DNA of 64,000 nt from Alphaproteobacteria bacterium (GCA_028871345.1 JAGWNK010000013.1:1-64000), one strand, 5' to 3'. Shown: positions 6,724 through 17,702, numbered from the stretch's first letter. Notes: generated by a model not told the origin, from the letters alone. Translations and numbers: made by a program.

Positions 6724-9700
6724 CTACTCCGCGGCCACGCGCTCGGCCTCGGCCAGGGAAACGGACACGAGCTGGCTGATGCCGCGTTCGGCCATGGTGA
6801 CGCCGAACAGCCGGTGCATGCGCGACATGGTGAGGGCGTGGTGCGTGATCACCAGGAACCGCGTCCCGGCGATGCGGGTCATCTCCTCGAGCATGTTGCA
6901 GAAGCGCTCGACATTGGCGTCGTCGAGCGGGGCGTCCACTTCGTCGAGCACGCAGATCGGCGCCGGATTGACCAGGAACACGGCGAAGATCAGAGACAGC
7001 GCGGTGAGCGCCTGCTCGCCGCCAGACAGCAGTCCCAGCGACTGCAGCCGCTTGCCCGGCGGGCGGGCGAAAATCTCGAGCCCGGCTTCGAGGGGATCCT
7101 CGGACTCGGTGAAGGTCAGCTTCGCTTCGCCGCCCTCGAACAGCTTCGAGAACAGCATCTGGAAGTTGGCGTTGACCTTCTCGAAGGATTCCAGAAGGCG
7201 TTCGCGGCCTTCGCGGTTCAGATTCTGGATGCCGCGGCGCAAGCGCTCGATGGCGCCGACCAGATCGTCACGGTCGGCGATCAGCGTGGCGAGGCGCTGT
7301 TCGGCCTCTGCGGCTTCCTCTTCGGCGCGCAGGTTCACGCCCCCGAGCTGTTCGCGTTCCTGCTTGAGCTTCTCGACGCGCTTCTCGGCCTGTTCCAGCA
7401 GCGGCAGCTCTTCGTCCGGCTTTATCTCGGCGCGCTCGGCGAGTTCGTCGGGCCTGATCTCGAGTTCGTCGCGGATACGATCGCGCAGTTCGGCAAGACG
7501 CGCCTGGGCGCCTTCCAGCAAGGCTTCCTCGCGGGCACGCTCCTCGCGGGCGGCGGAGAGGGCGGCATCGGCAGTTTTTGCCAGCTTGTCCGCCTCGGCG
7601 AGCCTGCCTTCCGCCTTGGCGCGGGCGTGGCCCGCTTCGTTACGGGCGGTTTCCGCAACCGTGATGGCGTCGAGCAGGGCGTTGCGCTTCTCGAGGATTG
7701 CCTGCGGCGCGGCTTCGGCCACGACGAGTTCCTCGGCGAGCTCGCCGCGGCGGCGCTCAAGCTCCGCCGTCTGCGCCTGCGCGGCGGCGCGGCGGCCTTC
7801 CCAGCGCGCGCTTTCGTCAGCGATCACTAACAGGCGGCGGCAGCGGCTTTCGCCCTCGCGCTTGAGGCTTTCGAGAGCGGCGCGCGCATCACTCGCGGCC
7901 AAACGGGCTTCGGCCGTCTGTTCGCGGCCATTGGAGACGCTCTGCTGCAGCGCGGTGCCGTCCCCCAGATCGGCGAGCGACTGCGCCGCCTGCGCTTCGG
8001 CCTCCGTCGCGGTGTCACGCGACTGCTGCAGGCGGTGAATTTCGGCCTCGAGGGAGGCCAGCCGCGAGGCGCGCTCCACGGCGGCACGAGCCGCCTTGGC
8101 GGAAGCTTCCTGCGCTGCGACGATGGCGTGGTTGCACTGGCGCTCGTAGCCTTCCGCCTGGCGCAACGTGTCGCGCGCCACCTGGGCCGCGGACTTGGCC
8201 GAAGCATAGTCGGCGGCGGCGGGAGCCTGCGCTTCCTTGGCGAGGCGGATCTGGTCTTCGAGCTCGGCGAGACGGTTGCGTTGCGCCAATCGCACCGCGG
8301 CGGCAGAGGGCGCGTCGGCGGAGGCCCGGTAGCCGTCCCAGCGCCAGAGGTCGCCGCGCGGCGAGACCAGGCGCTGGCCCGGCACGAGTTGGGTATGCAA
8401 CAGGGGGCCCTGATCGGGGAATACCACGCCCGTCATTGATAGGCGGCGTGACAGGGCCTGCGGCGCCGTCACGAACTCCGACAACGGCTGAACCCCGTCG
8501 GGCAACGGCGCCAGCGGCGCCGTGTCGCCCAAATCCCGCCAGTGTCGCGGCGCGCTTTCATCGAGCGGCGCCTGCAGGTCGTCGCCCAGCGCGGCGGCCA
8601 GAGCGCCTTCGTAGCCGGGCTGCACCGTGACGGCGTCAACCAGCGGCGGCCACAAATTCTGACCTTCCGGAGTCAGCAGATCGGCAAGCGCCCTTGCCCC
8701 AGCGGACAGCTCCTGGATCTCGCGCTCGATGGCTTCGAGCGGCGCCTTGGCGGCGACCTCCGCCTGTTCCGCTTCAGAAAGAAGTGCCCGTGCCTGCAGC
8801 GTCGCAGCCGCCGCCGCTTCGGCGACCCGGCCGGCCTCTTCTGCCGCCATTTCCGCGGCGAGGACATCCGGCGCCATGGCGACGCCTTGCTGCGCCGAAA
8901 CGAGGCGGGCCTCGGCCGCGGCGAGTTGCGCGGTCGAAGTCTCGATCAGCTCCGCCGCGAGCTGCCGCGAACGCTCCAGACTCGCCTGCCGGGCGTTGCG
9001 CTCCGCCAGTTCAGAGGTGAGGCGCTCCAGCAAGAGTTCGGCTTCCGCCAGGGCTTCGGCGAGCCGGGCGGCGCGGATTTCGGATTCGGCGATGTCTTCG
9101 CTCGCCCGTTCCTGGGCGGTTTCGAGTTCGTGCGCTTCACCCGACAGGGTTTCGAGCGCCGTCTGCGCATCGCGGTCGAGGCCGCACTCGCGCGCCAGAT
9201 CCTGTTCGGTCTGGGTGATGCGCTGGCGCAGCGCTTGGGCCAGCTCGCGAGCGCGCGCCTCTTCGGCATCGAGCGCCTCGCGCTCCTGGACGAGACGATG
9301 ATAGGCGGCTGCGCGCTCGGCTTCCGCCTGCCGCAGCGGCGGCAGGAGCGCGGCGGCTTCGGCTTGGGCGGTCGATGCCACGGCCGCCTGATCTGTGCAT
9401 GCGGCAACCACCGACGAGGCCGTAGCCAGTGCTTCCTCGGCTGTGCGGGCCCGCAGCTCCGCCGCCGTCCAGCGTAGATAATGGGCGAGCGCCTCGGCGC
9501 GGCGGATGTGGCCGGAGAGGTTGCGGTAGCGCGAAGCCTGTCGAGCTTGGCGTTTCAGGCTCTGGACCTGGCCCTCGACCTCTTTGATGACATCTTCGAG
9601 GCGCGACAGGTTGCCTTCCGCCGCCCGCAACCGCAGCTCCGCCTCGTGGCGGCGCTGGTGCAAGCCCGAGATGCCCGCGGCTTCTTCAAGGATGGCCCGG

Positions 9701-10179
9701 CGCGCCAAGGGTTTCTGGCTGATCAGCATGCCGATCTGGCCCTGGCGCACGAAGGCCGTCGAGGACGCGCCAGACGAGGCATCGGCGAAGAATATCTGGA
9801 CATCGCGCTGGCGCACGTCGCGGCCGTTGATGCGATAGACGGACCCGGCCTCGCGCTCGATGCGGCGCGTCACTTCGATGGACTCGAAATCTTCGTACGG
9901 CACCTTGGCCGTGCGGTCCGCATTGTCGATGGACAGCGTCACTTCCGCCATGTTGCGCGCGGGGCGGCCGGACGAACCCGCGAAGATGACGTCGTCCATT
10001 TCCGTGCCGCGCACGGAAGTCGGACGAGTCTCGCCCATCACCCAGCGCAGGGCGTCGAACAGATTCGACTTGCCGCAGCCGTTCGGACCGACGATCGCCG
10101 TCAATCCGGGCTCGATATGAAGCTCCGTCGGTTCGACGAAGGACTTGAACCCGGAAAGCCTGAGCCTGGTGAATTTCAA
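6724..10179 (-). CDS. smc: Chromosome segregation protein SMC
   Basis: Structural maintenance of chromosomes ATPase, 1151 aa, the core of condensin that extrudes DNA loops with ScpA and ScpB. The head is split between the two ends: Walker A GPNGCGKSN at residues 31-39, then the C-terminal signature LLSGGEQALTALSL and Walker B PICVLDEVDAPLDDAN. The middle is Ala/Glu/Arg-rich coiled coil interrupted near residues 500-640 by the hinge (LWPPLVDAVTV onward, VVFPDQGPLLHTQLVPGQRLVSP). Length is normal. It is the third gene of a minus-strand run dciA, DsbA-fusion, smc, transporter, with 37 bp before it. The dciA/DsbA/smc order is a conserved alphaproteobacterial arrangement. Confidence 0.97.
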   Translation of the reverse strand: MKFTRLRLSGFKSFVEPTELHIEPGLTAIVGPNGCGKSNLFDALRWVMGETRPTSVRGTEMDDVIFAGSSGRPARNMAEVTLSIDNADRTAKVPYEDFESIEVTRRIEREAGSVYRINGRDVRQRDVQIFFADASSGASSTAFVRQGQIGMLISQKPLARRAILEEAAGISGLHQRRHEAELRLRAAEGNLSRLEDVIKEVEGQVQSLKRQARQASRYRNLSGHIRRAEALAHYLRWTAAELRARTAEEALATASSVVAACTDQAAVASTAQAEAAALLPPLRQAEAERAAAYHRLVQEREALDAEEARARELAQALRQRITQTEQDLARECGLDRDAQTALETLSGEAHELETAQERASEDIAESEIRAARLAEALAEAELLLERLTSELAERNARQASLERSRQLAAELIETSTAQLAAAEARLVSAQQGVAMAPDVLAAEMAAEEAGRVAEAAAAATLQARALLSEAEQAEVAAKAPLEAIEREIQELSAGARALADLLTPEGQNLWPPLVDAVTVQPGYEGALAAALGDDLQAPLDESAPRHWRDLGDTAPLAPLPDGVQPLSEFVTAPQALSRRLSMTGVVFPDQGPLLHTQLVPGQRLVSPRGDLWRWDGYRASADAPSAAAVRLAQRNRLAELEDQIRLAKEAQAPAAADYASAKSAAQVARDTLRQAEGYERQCNHAIVAAQEASAKAARAAVERASRLASLEAEIHRLQQSRDTATEAEAQAAQSLADLGDGTALQQSVSNGREQTAEARLAASDARAALESLKREGESRCRRLLVIADESARWEGRRAAAQAQTAELERRRGELAEELVVAEAAPQAILEKRNALLDAITVAETARNEAGHARAKAEGRLAEADKLAKTADAALSAAREERAREEALLEGAQARLAELRDRIRDELEIRPDELAERAEIKPDEELPLLEQAEKRVEKLKQEREQLGGVNLRAEEEAAEAEQRLATLIADRDDLVGAIERLRRGIQNLNREGRERLLESFEKVNANFQMLFSKLFEGGEAKLTFTESEDPLEAGLEIFARPPGKRLQSLGLLSGGEQALTALSLIFAVFLVNPAPICVLDEVDAPLDDANVERFCNMLEEMTRIAGTRFLVITHHALTMSRMHRLFGVTMAERGISQLVSVSLAEAERVAAE

Positions 10180-10216
10180 CTGATACGCGCCGTCCTACGC
10201 TGCTGCGCTGTCCCCA

Positions 10217-11233
10217 TCAGTGCTTGGACAGCAGGGAATCAAATCTGGCCTTCAACTGCGGCCAATCCGCCTCTTCGACCTGAACGATCGTTCCGTTGAT
10301 GACGAACGTCGGTGTGCCCTGGATGTTGTATTTTGTCTCGCCGTCAAGTGCGATTTGATTGATGCGGTCCTGCTCATCCTTGTTGGTTATGCACTGGTCC
10401 ACCTGTGCCTGGTCCATGCCCTGTGTGCGGGCCATCTGGACGATTGCAGCGTGGACATCCGCAATCTGGTAGCCGTCCGGGTCCCATTTGGACTGATTCC
10501 GGAACATCAGGTCAATGAAATGGAAATACTTATCCGCAGGCAAACAGCGGGCGATCGCCTCCACGGCGCCGTCGGCCGGATTGAGCGGGAAGACGCGGAA
10601 AACGTAGTAAACCTTGCCCGTGTCGATATAGTTCTGCTTGATCAGGGGCATCACCGTCATCGAGAAGTGGGCGCAATGCGGACATGTGGGCGCCGCGTAC
10701 TCGATCATGGTGATAGGCGCTTTGGGATTACCGAGGGTGCGGTCGTCCTTGTAGATGGTCATGGGCACCGCACCGGTCCCGTTGGCGAGCATGTTCTCAT
10801 CGCTGGGCGGGACCAGGACGAATTTGTAGACGAGCAGTGCCGCCACGACGATCACGGCGGCCACCGCCGCGATGATGATCTGGGTGCGCGATACCACCGG
10901 GCCCGCGGGAGCCTTGGCAGCCGCTCCCACAGCGGCAGCCTTGGGCGGCCTGGCCGCCTTTGCCGCGGGCGCTTCCGGCGTGGCGTAGCGCAAGAAGCCG
11001 CGCAAGGCGTCGATCTCGAAACGCTCGGTCTTCGCCATCTCGCTCTGGCCGGCGGCGCTGAAGGTTGCCGCCTTCTGCTCACGGTCGGCGATCATCTTGG
11101 TCAGGGCCGCCTGGACCTCGACATCAGTGCCGCCGCCGGAGGCCGCCAAAACTTCCTGAATCGTCTCGATCCGACGGGTATTGTCGGAAGGGGTCGCGTT
11201 CAGCGCGTCGGTCAACCGGTCCTTGAGGGCCAT
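10217..11233 (-). CDS. YqeY-like domain fused to membrane-anchored DsbA
   Basis: A 338-residue fusion. Residues 1 to about 82 (MALKDRLTDALNA onward, with a DVEVQAALTKMIADRE stretch and AGQSEMAKTERFEIDALRGFL) match the helical N-terminal half of the YqeY/GatB-tail family. An Ala/Pro/Lys linker (85-113) leads to a membrane helix (about 118-140) and then a thioredoxin-fold DsbA domain with the redox motif CPHC (Cys184, Cys187), a cis-Pro region GTPTFVING, and a C-terminal helix. The topology places YqeY in the cytoplasm and DsbA in the periplasm. The DsbA part probably makes or isomerises disulfides; the role of the YqeY part is unknown. The ATG at 11233 gives the family's normal N-terminus. Confidence 0.85.
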   Translation of the reverse strand: MALKDRLTDALNATPSDNTRRIETIQEVLAASGGGTDVEVQAALTKMIADREQKAATFSAAGQSEMAKTERFEIDALRGFLRYATPEAPAAKAARPPKAAAVGAAAKAPAGPVVSRTQIIIAAVAAVIVVAALLVYKFVLVPPSDENMLANGTGAVPMTIYKDDRTLGNPKAPITMIEYAAPTCPHCAHFSMTVMPLIKQNYIDTGKVYYVFRVFPLNPADGAVEAIARCLPADKYFHFIDLMFRNQSKWDPDGYQIADVHAAIVQMARTQGMDQAQVDQCITNKDEQDRINQIALDGETKYNIQGTPTFVINGTIVQVEEADWPQLKARFDSLLSKH

Positions 11234-11270
11234 TGTCGTCTCCAGAGGCTTGTGTGAGTCGGTCGAGGTG

Positions 11271-11762
11271 TCAGGAACCCATATTAGGGCGCGTTCTGCG
11301 CGCCTGGGCAAGTTTGCGCAAGGCCTCGGTGAGTCGCTCCGGGCCCCGGTAGGACTGGGCCGGATCGTCCGGCGGAAGGGGGGCGGGTACCGGCCGGCGC
11401 GACGCCAGGGCGGGCCGTGCAGCCAGCGCACCCTGGACGAACTTCAGCCGGGCGACCACGGGGCGGCCGAGATAGCCGTTGATGCGCTCACACAAGGCGC
11501 GGGTTTCGTGCTGGAGGAAGATCGCCGCACCGGGAACGGCGCGCAGGGTGAGAACGCCGCCGTGCGGACCTTGCGAGAACTTGACCGGGCGGGCCAGCCG
11601 CGCCGTTTCGTCGCCAGCGATCTCCGCCCAGCGCAGGACCAGAGACGGGTCGGGAAAGCCCGCCCGGTCGAATGCCGCACGGCCGACAGCGGTGGCGTCG
11701 GGGCCGAGCGGGGACACCCAGTTGCGCCGGGGCGGTTGTTCATCCTGCCGGGATTTGGTCAT
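11271..11762 (-). CDS. dciA: DciA-like DUF721 protein
   Basis: A 163-residue DUF721 protein of the DciA group, the ancestral loader of the DnaB replicative helicase in bacteria without DnaC or DnaI. The DUF721 core is visible in LVLRWAEIAGDETARLARPVKF, then GVLTLRAVPGAAIFLQHETRALCERINGYLG. The C-terminal third is Pro/Arg-rich and likely disordered. The chosen ATG at 11762 leaves only 9 bp to the divergent mutY start, so the promoters of both genes must lie inside each other's coding ends. It heads the dciA, DsbA-fusion, smc run. Many alphaproteobacterial annotations call it simply DUF721. Confidence 0.82.
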   Translation of the reverse strand: MTKSRQDEQPPRRNWVSPLGPDATAVGRAAFDRAGFPDPSLVLRWAEIAGDETARLARPVKFSQGPHGGVLTLRAVPGAAIFLQHETRALCERINGYLGRPVVARLKFVQGALAARPALASRRPVPAPLPPDDPAQSYRGPERLTEALRKLAQARRTRPNMGS

Positions 11763-11771
11763 GTGGGGATT

Positions 11772-14109
<2,338 letters not shown>

Positions 14110-14737
14110 CCACCATACAAGATGTTGTGTATGGGGGCGAAGCTGCGGCGGTGGTGCTGGGTGCAGCCATGCTCAGCCAGGGCCGCCAGGTGCTGTTCGG
14201 TGCCGTAGCCTTTATTGGCGTCCCAGCAATATTGGGGGTGCTGCTGGTGCAGTGCCACCATCATCCGGTCGCGCGTGACCTTGGCGATGATCGAGGCGGC
14301 CGCGATGGAGACCGACAGGCCGTCGCCGCCGATGATGGTCTCGCAGGGGCAGGGCAACGCGGGCGCATCGTTGCCATCGACCAGCGCAAATACCGCTGAG
14401 GGGTTGAGGGCGCGCACGGCGCGTGCCATGGCCAGATGGGTCGCCTGGCGGATGTTGACGAGGTCGATTTCGTCGACGCTGGCTTCGCCGACGCCCACGG
14501 CGATCGCCCGCTCCATGATGCGCAGATAGAGCGTCTCGCGCACATCCGGCGCGAGCTTCTTGGAGTCGTCCAGGCCCCGCGGATACTTCTTGTGCTCGAA
14601 GATCACGGCCGCGGCGACCACCGGGCCGGCCAGCGGACCGCGTCCGGCCTCATCCACGCCTGCGACATGTCCCGCAACGCGGGCGAGGATGCGCAGCTCG
14701 TGGGAAAATCCGGGCATGACGCGTTATAGCGCCGGAG

Positions 14738-15031
14738 CTAGAGCCGCGAGAACTGACGCTCCAGCAGAAAGATGAGGACAAGAATTGCCGCGGCCATGTT
14801 CACCGCCGCCGAACCGGCGATCTGCGGCAACAAGACCGCAATGTCGGTGCTGGCATGACGCAGTGGCGCGAGCGCGAATGCCAGGAAAAGGCAGGCAGCC
14901 CCCAGCGCGGCCAGCAGCCCGGCATGGAAGCGCCGCTCCCAAAGGGCATGGCGCATGAGGCGGGCGGAGAATCCGTCGTCAGCGACGGGTGGAAGAGGCT
15001 GGCCCAGGAGCCGGTCAAGTTCGTCACTCAT
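14738..15031 (-). CDS. Probable membrane anti-sigma factor
   Basis: A 97-residue protein with a cytoplasmic N-terminus (MSDELDRLLGQPLPP, then SARLMRHALWERRF) and two membrane helices (around 37-55 and 70-90). It overlaps no gene but starts one base before the ECF sigma stop codon, so the two are translationally coupled. Sigma gene followed at once by a small membrane protein with a soluble N-terminus is the classic sigma/anti-sigma layout. It has no zinc-binding HxxxCxxC and does not match a family I know, so the role is inferred from context. If true, the N-terminal 35 residues would hold the sigma factor at the membrane. Confidence 0.6.
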   Translation of the reverse strand: MSDELDRLLGQPLPPVADDGFSARLMRHALWERRFHAGLLAALGAACLFLAFALAPLRHASTDIAVLLPQIAGSAAVNMAAAILVLIFLLERQFSRL

Positions 15032-15032
15032 G

Positions 15033-15557
15033 TCATGACTTCCAAGCGGCAAGCAGGCCGGCCAGCTGGCCGCGGCCGCGATTGACATGCGACTTCAGGG
15101 TACCGAGCGGAATCTTCATCGCCGCCGCGGCCTCTTCGTTCGAGAAACCGAGCGCGTAGCACAGCGTGAGGGCGGCGCGCTGCTGGGGCGCCAGGCGCGC
15201 CATGGCCCTCTCCAGATCGATCCGGGCCGCGCTCGCGGTGTGCGCCTCCGGCGCATCCTCGGCCAAATCGGGCGCGCCTTCGAGGCTCTCGAGCTTGCGT
15301 TTGCGCGCTTCCATCAGGTAACGCGAGTAGGCAATGGCGCAAAGCCAACCAAAAAAAGTGCCAGTGCCGTATTGTTCGATCTTGCGAAAGGCTTCCAGGA
15401 AGGTCTCTTGGGCCAGATCGTCCGCCAGGGCGCCGTTGCCCTTGGTCATGCGCAACAGGAATCCGCGCAGCTTCGATTGATGAAGCCGCACCAGCGCGCC
15501 GAATGCTGCGGTGTCTCCTTCCGCCGCCAGCAGCGCCAAAGATTCGCCATCCTGCAT
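15033..15557 (-). CDS. ECF-family RNA polymerase sigma factor
   Basis: A 174-residue alternative sigma factor with only regions 2 and 4. Region 2: DDLAQETFLEAFRKIEQYG, then FFGWLCAIAYSRYLMEARKRK, which contacts the -10 element. Region 4: MARLAPQQRAALTLCYALGFSNEEAAAAMKIPLGTLKSHVNRGRG, the -35-binding helix-turn-helix. The linker is acidic (APDLAEDAPEAH). It follows the DUF6249-like gene by 18 bp, so it belongs to the small membrane-protein run. Its target promoter may be the duplicated 34-bp motif at 16183 and 16483; this is inference. ECF subgroup not determined. Confidence 0.93.
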   Translation of the reverse strand: MQDGESLALLAAEGDTAAFGALVRLHQSKLRGFLLRMTKGNGALADDLAQETFLEAFRKIEQYGTGTFFGWLCAIAYSRYLMEARKRKLESLEGAPDLAEDAPEAHTASAARIDLERAMARLAPQQRAALTLCYALGFSNEEAAAAMKIPLGTLKSHVNRGRGQLAGLLAAWKS

Positions 15558-15575
15558 CCCGATTCAGCATAGCAC

Positions 15576-15968
15576 CTACTTCGGCGTGCGCTTCTCGAAC
15601 ATCAGGCCGATAAACCGGCCCAGACCAATGGCGAACGGGAAGATGCCGACCACGGGAAGCCAGTTGGGCACATGTTCGCTTTCGAACAGGTTGCCACCGC
15701 CGCCCAGAGCCCAGAAGAACACCGCGATCGCAATGCCGATGAACATCAGGATGATGGCGCCCGAGACGGGGTTCTTGCGCTCGTCACCATGGCTGCTGCC
15801 CAAGCTGGCAAGGAGCTCCGGGGATATTGTCTGGCCCTTCTCGGCAAGACGTTCGATCATCCGATGCCGCGAGGCGCGCGTCAGATAGCTGAAGAGATTG
15901 CCGATGAGCACGAACAGGACGATCGCACCCCAGAAGATCGTCATGTCGATGTAATGAAAGCCCCACAT
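15576..15968 (-). CDS. DUF6249-like small membrane protein
   Basis: A 130-residue membrane protein with three hydrophobic helices: FWGAIVLFVLIGNLFSYL near the N-terminus, AIILMFIGIAIAVFFWALGGGG in the middle and WLPVVGIFPFAIGLGRFIGLMF at the end. Between the first two lies a charged segment, TRASRHRMIERLAEKGQTISPELL, that fits DUF6249-type proteins found beside ECF sigma genes. The function is unknown. The next small gene upstream shares the first helix and this charged segment. The ATG at 15968 follows the neighbour's stop directly. A role as a sensor or target of the sigma factor is possible. Confidence 0.7.
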   Translation of the reverse strand: MWGFHYIDMTIFWGAIVLFVLIGNLFSYLTRASRHRMIERLAEKGQTISPELLASLGSSHGDERKNPVSGAIILMFIGIAIAVFFWALGGGGNLFESEHVPNWLPVVGIFPFAIGLGRFIGLMFEKRTPK

Positions 15969-15969
15969 G

Positions 15970-16134
15970 TCATGTCCTCTCTGGCCGCTGCCGGCCGCCA
16001 CGGAACGTCTGGCCTTTTTCCGCCAGCTTCTCCAGCATCCGCTGTTCGCTGGCGCGCGTCAGATGGCGGAATACGCTGCTGATCAGCACGATCAAAGCGA
16101 TCGCGATCCAGAAAACTGCCGTTCCCGCTATCAC
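15970..16134 (-). CDS. Short paralogue of the DUF6249-like protein (54 aa)
   Basis: A 54-residue membrane protein starting at a GTG with the strong ribosome site GAGGAAGGA. It has one membrane helix (AVFWIAIALIVLISSVF) followed by RHLTRASEQRMLEKLAEKGQT, nearly the same charged segment as in the next gene downstream, and then a short Arg-rich tail. It therefore looks like a truncated tandem duplicate of the N-terminal part of that protein. The longer open frame reaching 16272 reads through the promoter motif and is not needed. A copy of the shared 34-bp motif lies 48 bp upstream. Confidence 0.65.
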   Translation of the reverse strand: MIAGTAVFWIAIALIVLISSVFRHLTRASEQRMLEKLAEKGQTFRGGRQRPERT

Positions 16135-16182
16135 GTGAATTCCTTCCTCGGCCGTACCGGCCGTCCCTTGATCGACTGCTAT

Positions 16183-16216
16183 CAACTGGATGCAGCGAGG
16201 CCCCCGTCTGGATGCA
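16183..16216 (-). promoter_or_regulatory. Shared 34-bp motif, copy A
   Basis: Read on the minus strand: TGCATCCAGACGGG, 8 bases, TGCATCCAGTTG. The two TGCATC words are spaced 22 bp start to start, about two helical turns. It lies about 50 bp upstream of the 54-aa gene. Copy B, with the same spacing, lies exactly 300 bp away. Likely a promoter or operator used by the sigma cluster. Confidence 0.6.
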
Positions 16217-16235
16217 GGCCGGCTGGAAAATTCCT

Positions 16236-16457
16236 TCAATCGATCCGTATGATGCGGCCCGATGCCGCCCACAGCCGGTCGAACTGCAGGCCGATCATGT
16301 GAATATCCTGGGCGACGGCCTCCTTGTCGGCCACCGCCCGCTGCAGGAAGGCGGCGTCCGCCGCCAGCGGATCATTGTGCTGGGCGTACAGCACGCCCGC
16401 AGCGATAATCAGGCCCATCACGATCGACCAGATGTTGCCCTGCCGCTGATCCGACAT
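16236..16457 (-). CDS. Small one-helix membrane protein (73 aa)
   Basis: A 73-residue protein, first in the sigma-cluster run. The N-terminus MSDQRQGN precedes one membrane helix (IWSIVMGLIIAAGVLYA), then a polar tail (HNDPLAADAAFLQRAVADKEAVAQDIHMIGLQFDRLW) that would lie in the periplasm. I do not recognise a family. The ATG at 16457 has a GGAGGGA ribosome site at good distance. Copy B of the shared 34-bp motif lies 25 bp upstream, close enough to be its promoter or an operator over it. Membership in the sigma regulon is inferred. Confidence 0.6.
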   Translation of the reverse strand: MSDQRQGNIWSIVMGLIIAAGVLYAQHNDPLAADAAFLQRAVADKEAVAQDIHMIGLQFDRLWAASGRIIRID

Positions 16458-16482
16458 GTTCGATCCCTCCAAGGCATGTCGC

Positions 16483-16516
16483 CAACCAGATGCAATGTAG
16501 GTCCCGTTTGGATGCA
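16483..16516 (-). promoter_or_regulatory. Shared 34-bp motif, copy B
   Basis: Minus strand: TGCATCCAAACGGG, 8 bases, TGCATCTGGTTG. It matches copy A at 23 of the 26 positions outside the unconserved 8-base spacer. It lies in the 65-bp gap between the radical SAM gene and the 73-aa membrane protein gene. Confidence 0.6.
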
Positions 16517-16522
16517 CCGCGT

Positions 16523-17662
16523 TCAAAATAATGCAAGCTGCTCGCCGGGTGCCGGAGGACGTTTGAACGAGTCCGTGCGAAGCGGTTTCATCTGTGTGTT
16601 CAAATCAAGACGCTTCGTTGCCATGCGGAAGCGGCGCGCAATCATCTCGGCATAAGGACCGGTGCCGCGCATGCGCGTGTGCCATTGGGAATCGTAATCC
16701 TTGCCGCCTCGCATCTGCTTGATGAGCGACATGACATGCCTGGCCCTGTGGGGCCGCTGAGCCTCCAGCCATTCGCGGAAGAGATCCTTGATCTCCAGCG
16801 GCAGGCGCAAGAGCACATAGCCTGCGCCCCTGACGCCCGCGTCCTTGGCCGCCGCCAGCACCGACTCCATCTCGTCATCGTTCAAGGCCGGGATCACCGG
16901 TGCGAACATCACGCTGGTCGGAATGCCCGCGGATGCCAGTGCTTTCAGGGCCTCCAGCCGCTTCGGAGGCGTGGCGGCCCGAGGCTCCATGGCGCGCGCC
17001 AGCTTGCGGTCGAGCGTGGTGATGGACAGCGCCACACGCGCCAAGCCCATGTCGGCCATCTCGCCCAGGATGTCGATGTCGCGCAGCACCAGTGCCGATT
17101 TTGTGACAATGCCGACGGGATGGCGGAAATCGCGCAACACCTCGAGCACCGAGCGCATGATGCGCAGCTTCTTCTCGATCGGCTGATAGGGATCGGTGTT
17201 GGTGCCGATGGCGATCACCCTGGGCACGTAACCCGGCGCCGACAACTCCTTGGCGAGCAACTCGGCCGCGTTCGGCTTGGCGAAGAGTTTGGATTCGAAA
17301 TCGATGCCCGGCGACATGCCCAGATAGGCGTGCGTCGGCCGCGCGAAACAGTAGACGCAGCCGTGCTCGCAGCCGCGGTAGGGATTGATCGAGCGGTCGA
17401 ACGAGATGTCGGGCGACTGGTTGCGAGCGATGATGGTGCGCGTGGAGTCCACGATGAATTCGGTCTTCAGCGGAGGCAGCTCGTCGTCTTGCGCGACGGC
17501 CGCTCCATAGAGGGCGCGCGCGGCGGGTGCGGGGGCGGAACGCGCCCAGCCGTCGTCCAGGAGGACGCGGGCATAGCGCTCGTAGCGTCCCGCGGCGTTG
17601 GAGATGGCGCCGCGCCCGCGCAGGACCCGTGGATCGGCCGTAATGTCTAGGACCGTCGTCAT
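16523..17662 (-). CDS. PA0069-family radical SAM protein
   Basis: A 379-residue radical SAM enzyme with the cluster motif CEHGCVYC (CxxxCxxC) near residue 97, preceded by SINPYRG, a pattern of the PA0069 family distantly related to spore photoproduct lyase SplB. Further family blocks are AIGTNTDPYQPIEKKL, VGIVTKSALVLRD, VALSITTLD and MFAPVIPALND. The substrate of the family is not known; a role in nucleic acid or DNA damage chemistry is only suggested by similarity to SplB. The start is the ATG at 17662. A near-perfect AT-rich palindrome lies 40 bp upstream and may control it. Confidence 0.88.
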   Translation of the reverse strand: MTTVLDITADPRVLRGRGAISNAAGRYERYARVLLDDGWARSAPAPAARALYGAAVAQDDELPPLKTEFIVDSTRTIIARNQSPDISFDRSINPYRGCEHGCVYCFARPTHAYLGMSPGIDFESKLFAKPNAAELLAKELSAPGYVPRVIAIGTNTDPYQPIEKKLRIMRSVLEVLRDFRHPVGIVTKSALVLRDIDILGEMADMGLARVALSITTLDRKLARAMEPRAATPPKRLEALKALASAGIPTSVMFAPVIPALNDDEMESVLAAAKDAGVRGAGYVLLRLPLEIKDLFREWLEAQRPHRARHVMSLIKQMRGGKDYDSQWHTRMRGTGPYAEMIARRFRMATKRLDLNTQMKPLRTDSFKRPPAPGEQLALF

Positions 17663-17702
17663 GGCTCAAGGACTGTATGGCGAGAAAGAGAACAAAGCAA
17701 GT

